Source of the DNA: DASQHW01 sp038238245
GTDB taxonomy: Bacteria; Actinomycetota; Acidimicrobiia; IMCC26256; PALSA-610
DNA length: 64,000 bases
Assembly: GCA_038238245.1 (NCBI GenBank)
Contig: JBBRXX010000022.1
Coordinates: forward strand, 1-64,000
Direction of reading: 5' to 3'
The notes beneath the pieces were generated by a model. It was not told where the DNA came from and did not search any database. It saw nothing but the letters and a program-made list of their open reading frames with translations. Positions 60,229 to 64,000 of this stretch are shown here, in pieces. Position numbers and translations under genes: made by a program. How positions within the stretch are numbered: the stretch's first letter is position 1; each line of letters opens with the position of its first letter.

Positions 60229-60517
60229 GACCCACAGCCACCGTGGCCCGATCAGCGCCGAGGAAGTCGAGCGCCTCGTGCGCGAGCAGCTGGTCGAGAT
60301 CCTCGGCGTCGACCCCGACGCCGTCGCGCGCGATACCAGGCTGCGCGAGGACCTCGACGCTGACGACTTCGCGCTCATCGACCTGGTCGAAGCCGTGGAG
60401 ACCGAGCTCGGAGAGCGCAGTATCGGTCTGTCGATCGACGACGACGACCTCGTGGAGATGCGGACGGTCGGTGACGCGGTCGATGCCGTGCTGTCCCGTC
60501 TCGAGGGTCAGCCGTGA
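60218..60517 (+). CDS. Acyl-carrier-protein-like protein lacking the phosphopantetheine serine
   Basis: 99 residues with the acidic four-helix ACP pattern (ISAEEVERLVREQLVEILGV, then DTRLREDL, IDLVEAVETELG and the last helix TVGDAVDAVL). The attachment motif DSL is replaced: the site reads D-A-D49-D50-F51-A-L (codon GAC at 60365-60367). The protein therefore cannot carry 4'-phosphopantetheine in the usual place. Position between plsX and rnc is the normal acpP slot. The GTG overlaps plsX and the stop overlaps rnc. Confidence 0.8.
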   Translation: MPAETHSHRGPISAEEVERLVREQLVEILGVDPDAVARDTRLREDLDADDFALIDLVEAVETELGERSIGLSIDDDDLVEMRTVGDAVDAVLSRLEGQP

Positions 60518-61251
60518 GCGCGCTGGTCTCCTACGAGCGGCTCGCCGAGCTCGAAGCGCGTCTCGGCGTCGAGTTCACGAATCGAGAGGTCTTGCTGCGA
60601 TCCCTCGCCCATCGATCTTGGTGCGCCGAGAACGGAGAGCCCGAGTCGAACGAACGGCTCGAGTTCCTCGGCGACTCGGTGCTCGGCCTCGTCGTGACGC
60701 ACTACGTGTTCGAGCACTTTCCGAGCCTGCCCGAGGGGCAGCTGTCGGAGGTACGCGCCGGCGTCGTCAATGCGCAAGTGCTCGCCGAGATCGCGCTCGA
60801 GCTCGACCTCGGCGCCCATCTCCTGCTCGGCAAGGGTGAGGACGCGGCCGGAGGACGCTCGAAGCAGTCGATCCTCGCCGACGCGTTCGAAGCCGTGGTC
60901 GCGGCGGTGTACCTCGACCGCGGTTTCGCGATTGCACGAGACGTCGTGCTCGGTTGTCTGCAGGACCGCATCGCGGAGGCCGCGGCCGGTCCCGGCGGAC
61001 GCGACTACAAGACGCGCCTGCAGGAGATCACCGCCGCCCGCACCCTCGGCCGTCCGCGCTATGTCGTGCGCGACGAGGGTCCCGATCACGCGAAGCACTT
61101 CTTCGCGGCCGTCCACGTGACCGACCGTCTGTACGGAGAAGGCGAAGGACGTTCGAAGAAGCAGGCCGAGCAGGCGGCCGCGTGGGTGGCGTGGACGCGT
61201 CTCCAGGAAGAGGCGGGCGAGCAGGGGGACGACGATGCCGGAGCTGCCTGA
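60514..61251 (+). CDS. rnc: Ribonuclease III
   Basis: 245 residues. The catalytic signature is NERLEFLGDSVLGLV from about 46, with a second acidic pair in SILADAFEAVVAAVYLD. A C-terminal dsRNA-binding domain (YKTRLQEITAARTLGRPRYV, then GEGRSKKQAEQAAA) follows. It processes rRNA and cleaves dsRNA. The GTG overlaps the ACP-like gene and its end overlaps mutM by 17 bp. Confidence 0.96.
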   Translation: MSALVSYERLAELEARLGVEFTNREVLLRSLAHRSWCAENGEPESNERLEFLGDSVLGLVVTHYVFEHFPSLPEGQLSEVRAGVVNAQVLAEIALELDLGAHLLLGKGEDAAGGRSKQSILADAFEAVVAAVYLDRGFAIARDVVLGCLQDRIAEAAAGPGGRDYKTRLQEITAARTLGRPRYVVRDEGPDHAKHFFAAVHVTDRLYGEGEGRSKKQAEQAAAWVAWTRLQEEAGEQGDDDAGAA

Positions 61252-62074
61252 GGTCGAGGTGTTGCGCCGCGACCTCGACAAGGAGATCGTCGGCAAGAAG
61301 ATCAAGTCGGTCGAGGTGACCGGCACGCGCTCGGTCCGCCGTCATCGCAACAAGAAGGAGTTCATCGGCCTGCTCGAAGGCCGCAAGATCACGTCCGTGC
61401 AGCGGCGCGGCAAGTACCTCATCGTGCGCCTCGACGGCGCGGAAGCACTCGTGATCCATCTCGGCATGTCGGGACAGCTGTTGCGCGCGAAGACGGCACG
61501 TGAGAAGCCGCCCAAGCACACGCATGTCGTGATCACGTTCACGCAGGGCGGCCTGTTGCGCTTCGTCGACCCGCGGACCTTCGGCGAGATGTTCGTCACG
61601 AAGTACGACGATCTCGAAGAGCAGGTCGAGGAGCTCGCGCACCTCGGCCTCGACCCGCTCGAGACCGCGATGTCCTGGGATCTGTTCGGGCGCCTGCTCG
61701 CCGAGAAGAAAGCGCGCCTCAAGAGCCTCCTGATGGATCAGAAGTTCATCGCCGGGATCGGCAACGTCTACAGCGACGAGATTCTCTTCAACGCCGGCCT
61801 GAAGTGGGACCGGATGAGCGACTCGTTGTCGCAGCAAGAGGTGCGGCGTCTCTACCGCGCGATCTCCGAGACGTTGCAGGACGCGGTGAAGTACCGAGGT
61901 TCTTCGCTGGCCGACGAGCAGTACGTCGACCTCTTCGGCCAGCAGGGGGAGTACCAGCAGTATCACCAGGTGTACGACAAGGAGGGCGCGCCCTGTCAGC
62001 GCTGCCGGCGGCCGCTACGGCGGGCCCGCTTCTCGAACCGTTCGACGTTCTTCTGCGAGGCATGCCAGGTCTAG
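61235..62074 (+). CDS. mutM: Formamidopyrimidine-DNA glycosylase
   Basis: 279 residues. The N-terminal PELPEVEVLRRDL holds the catalytic Pro2 and Glu3. LVIHLGMSGQL, the helix-two-turn-helix near DQKFIAGIGNVYSDEILF, and a C-terminal zinc finger (CQRCRRPLRRARFSNRSTFF, then CEAC) complete the enzyme. It removes 8-oxoguanine. rnc-mutM-smc is a conserved actinobacterial order. Confidence 0.95.
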   Translation: MPELPEVEVLRRDLDKEIVGKKIKSVEVTGTRSVRRHRNKKEFIGLLEGRKITSVQRRGKYLIVRLDGAEALVIHLGMSGQLLRAKTAREKPPKHTHVVITFTQGGLLRFVDPRTFGEMFVTKYDDLEEQVEELAHLGLDPLETAMSWDLFGRLLAEKKARLKSLLMDQKFIAGIGNVYSDEILFNAGLKWDRMSDSLSQQEVRRLYRAISETLQDAVKYRGSSLADEQYVDLFGQQGEYQQYHQVYDKEGAPCQRCRRPLRRARFSNRSTFFCEACQV

Positions 62075-62352
62075 TGCCGTCCGCGGTCGTGCGCGTGCGT
62101 CTTGTCGTGAGCGGGCGGGTCCAGGGCGTGTTCTTCCGTGACGCGTGTCGCGAGGCCGCCCGAGCCGAGGGCCTGGCCGGATGGGTGCGCAATCGTGGTG
62201 ACGGTGCCGTCGAAGTGGAGCTCGAGGGACCGCAGGCGGCGATCGACCGAGTCGTGGCGTGGTGTCACAACGGCCCACCCCGGGCGCGCGTCGAGCACGT
62301 CGACGTGACGCCGATCCCGACGGTCGGCGAGCGCGCCTTTCGCATCCGGTAG
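62074..62352 (+). CDS. acyP: Acylphosphatase
   Basis: 92 residues. RLVVSGRVQGVFFRDACREA contains the catalytic Arg loop. GLAGWVRNRGDGAVEVELEG provides the catalytic Asn. It hydrolyses acyl-phosphates. The GTG at 62074 overlaps the mutM stop (TAGTG) and gives the normal family length; an ATG at 62062 would add four residues. Confidence 0.93.
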   Translation: MPSAVVRVRLVVSGRVQGVFFRDACREAARAEGLAGWVRNRGDGAVEVELEGPQAAIDRVVAWCHNGPPRARVEHVDVTPIPTVGERAFRIR

Positions 62353-62420
62353 AGGATCCGTCACGGTCCGCCCGGTGGCGGGGCGCGCCCCCTACGCTCT
62401 CGTGCGGAGAGGGGGCCCCG

Positions 62421-64000
62421 TTGTTCCTCAAGTCATTGACGTTGAAGGGCTTCAAGTCCTTCGCGGACAAGACCACGCTCGACTTCGAGCCGGGTGTCTG
62501 CGTCGTGGTCGGGCCGAACGGCTCGGGCAAATCCAACATCGTCGACTCGGTCGCGTGGGTGCTCGGCGCGCAAGGGGCGAGGGCGCTGCGCGGCGGGAAG
62601 ATGGACGACGTCATCTTCGCGGGCACGGCCGACCGTCCCGCGCTCGGTCGCGCCGAGGTCTCCCTGACGATCGACAACACCGCGCACCTGCTGCCGATCG
62701 AGTTCTCCGAGGTGACGATCACCCGGATGCTTTTCCGCACCGGTGAGTCGGAGTACATGATCAATGGCGCGCCGTGCCGGCTGCTCGACATCCAGGAGCT
62801 GCTCTCCGATACGGGCATCGGGCGCCAACAGCACGTCATCGTCGGGCAGGGCCAGCTCGACGCCGTGCTCAACGCACGTCCCGAGGATCGCCGGGCGATC
62901 ATCGAAGAGGCCGCGGGCATCCTCAAGTTTCGCAAGCGCAAGGAGAAGGCCGAGCGCCGGCTCGACGCGACCGAGGGCAATCTCCTGCGGCTCACCGACC
63001 TGCTGCGCGAGGTCCGCCGCCAGCTGCGTCCCCTCGAACGTCAGGCCGACGCCGCGCGCCGTCACGACGGGATCGTCGCCGAGCTCAACGCGGTGCGTCT
63101 CCACCTCGCGGGCCGCGAGATCGAGCAGCTGCGCAGTCGCGAGCGCAAGCGCGCGGATGCCCGCGGAGATCTTGCGCAGGAAGAACAGGACGTACGGGTT
63201 CGGCTGCGCGCCCTCGACACCGAGGTGATGGACGCCGAGCACGCGCTCGCGATCCCCGGCGACGACGACGTCGCCGATCTCCTGGCGCGCACCGTCGCGT
63301 TGCGGGAGCGCAGCCGCGGGCTCGTCAACCTCGTCGCGGAACGCACGCGCGGGCTCGAACGCGAGCTGACTGCCGTCGCGGACGAAGGTGTCGTCGAGTC
63401 GCTGGTCGACGAGGCCGCGCACCTGCGTGAGCAGCTCACCGCGGTCGACACAGACTTCGATGCGCTCGCTCCGACCCGCGCCGAGGTCGACGCCGCCGAG
63501 GCACGCGTTGCCTCACTCGTGCACGGCCCACCGCTCGTCGAGGCCGAAGCGGCATACCAGGGCGCACGGCGCGACGTCGACGAGCTCGCGGAGCGGAGCG
63601 CGACCGTCGCGCGCGAGCTCCACCAGGCCCGTGACACCCTGGCCCGTACCGACGACGAGCGCGAAGCCTTGACGCCGGCAATCGCCGAAGCCGACTCGGC
63701 CGATACCGAGGCGGCAAGGGTTCGCCGCGAGCTCGAGTCCCGCGCCGCGGTGGCGCGGGAGTTGACGTCCGAAGGCCGGGAGCTGCGCGCCGCCGAAGAG
63801 ATGGTGCAGACGGCCGATGCCGCGTGGCGCGAAGCCGAGGCCGAGGCGTCCCGCTGGCGGGCGCGCGCGGAGATGCTTGCATCGGCGCTCGACGAAGCCC
63901 ATGCCGCGGCCGGCGGCGAGCATCTCGCCGACCTCGACGGCGTGCTCGGGCCGCTCGTCGACCTGCTCGAGATCGACGAAGGCGTGGAGGTCGCGGTCGC
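62421..64000 (+). CDS. smc: Chromosome segregation ATPase SMC (5' part, runs off the window)
   Basis: At least 526 residues, open to the window edge. It starts at a TTG with GAGAGGGGG upstream: FLKSLTLKGFKSFADKTTLD, Walker A VGPNGSGKSNIVDSV at 30-44, then LRGGKMDDVIFAGT and QLDAVLNARPEDRRAIIEEA before the first coiled-coil arm. The sequence reaches about the start of the hinge (LADLDGVLGPLVDLLEIDEG). It holds sister chromosomes and condenses DNA with ScpAB. The C-terminal head lies beyond the window. Confidence 0.97.
   Translation, partial: MFLKSLTLKGFKSFADKTTLDFEPGVCVVVGPNGSGKSNIVDSVAWVLGAQGARALRGGKMDDVIFAGTADRPALGRAEVSLTIDNTAHLLPIEFSEVTITRMLFRTGESEYMINGAPCRLLDIQELLSDTGIGRQQHVIVGQGQLDAVLNARPEDRRAIIEEAAGILKFRKRKEKAERRLDATEGNLLRLTDLLREVRRQLRPLERQADAARRHDGIVAELNAVRLHLAGREIEQLRSRERKRADARGDLAQEEQDVRVRLRALDTEVMDAEHALAIPGDDDVADLLARTVALRERSRGLVNLVAERTRGLERELTAVADEGVVESLVDEAAHLREQLTAVDTDFDALAPTRAEVDAAEARVASLVHGPPLVEAEAAYQGARRDVDELAERSATVARELHQARDTLARTDDEREALTPAIAEADSADTEAARVRRELESRAAVARELTSEGRELRAAEEMVQTADAAWREAEAEASRWRARAEMLASALDEAHAAAGGEHLADLDGVLGPLVDLLEIDEGVEVAV

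Noticed and set aside
1..64000. tRNA, rRNA, prophage, insertion sequence and toxin-antitoxin genes
   Set aside because: No tRNA T-loop signature (GGTTCRANYCC in cloverleaf context), transposase, integrase or phage structural motif was found on reading; a tRNAscan or IS search would be decisive.

Overview
This is a dense, GC-rich (roughly two thirds G+C by eye) chromosomal contig with many GTG and some TTG starts. It carries typical Actinomycetota genes: two F420-type LLM oxidoreductases, GTP-dependent PEP carboxykinase, a class F sortase, a SepIVA-like coiled-coil protein, and zinc-ribbon forms of L28 and L32. The mix of CoA chemistry and the gene order at the right end suggest an uncultured actinobacterium, perhaps Acidimicrobiia-like; that class assignment is inference. 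The first 110 or so bases are homopolymer runs typical of a bad contig end.

Layout. 0.1-14 kb: accessory metabolism. It holds two aminoglycoside-phosphotransferase-fold kinases, DUF6285, exonuclease III, an ECF sigma factor followed by a VOC gene, a YkgJ protein, an OmpR-type two-component system reading into ribB, a DUF7064-like protein, SMP-30, a CoA transferase, and the purK-rmuC pair. 14-31 kb: oxidoreductases and hydrolases, a secreted nuclease, a lower-GC patch around 17-18 kb, a PadR-controlled ABC exporter with a clear operator, an adenylate cyclase, an HAD phosphatase, a serine-hydrolase-fold protein with Cys in place of the nucleophilic Ser, two small secreted proteins, a TesB thioesterase, an amidohydrolase and a TauD-type dioxygenase. 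31-45 kb: a UvrD-like helicase, a SprT/YgjP-like metalloprotease, a PH/SHOCT membrane protein, a metal-receptor protein, an HIT protein, two diverged galactokinase paralogues around a membrane protein, and the minus-strand operon LLM-LLM-galT-galK2. Then come PAC2, a monooxygenase and an acyl-CoA synthetase.

45.2-46.1 kb is the most structured non-coding stretch. It holds a frameshifted MarR-family gene, a tandem 18-bp operator-like repeat, and three near-identical 28-bp perfect or near-perfect palindromes ahead of ddl. 47-52.5 kb holds pckG and a putative envelope module (coiled-coil membrane protein, DUF4397 protein, class F sortase, GlsB-like protein).

52.5-64 kb is a housekeeping cluster: rpmB and a cold-shock-like gene on minus; DAK2 protein, recG, rsmD, coaD, sepIVA-like, yceD, rpmF, plsX, an ACP-like gene, rnc, mutM, acylphosphatase and smc (running off the right edge) on plus. 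Most of these genes overlap or abut. The ACP-like gene lacks the serine that carries phosphopantetheine.

No tRNA, rRNA, CRISPR array, insertion sequence or phage gene was recognised. A 51-52-bp repeat that ends exactly at a start codon occurs twice (about 5.7 and 35.1 kb). Many convergent gene pairs are separated by fewer than 20 bp with no visible intrinsic terminator.
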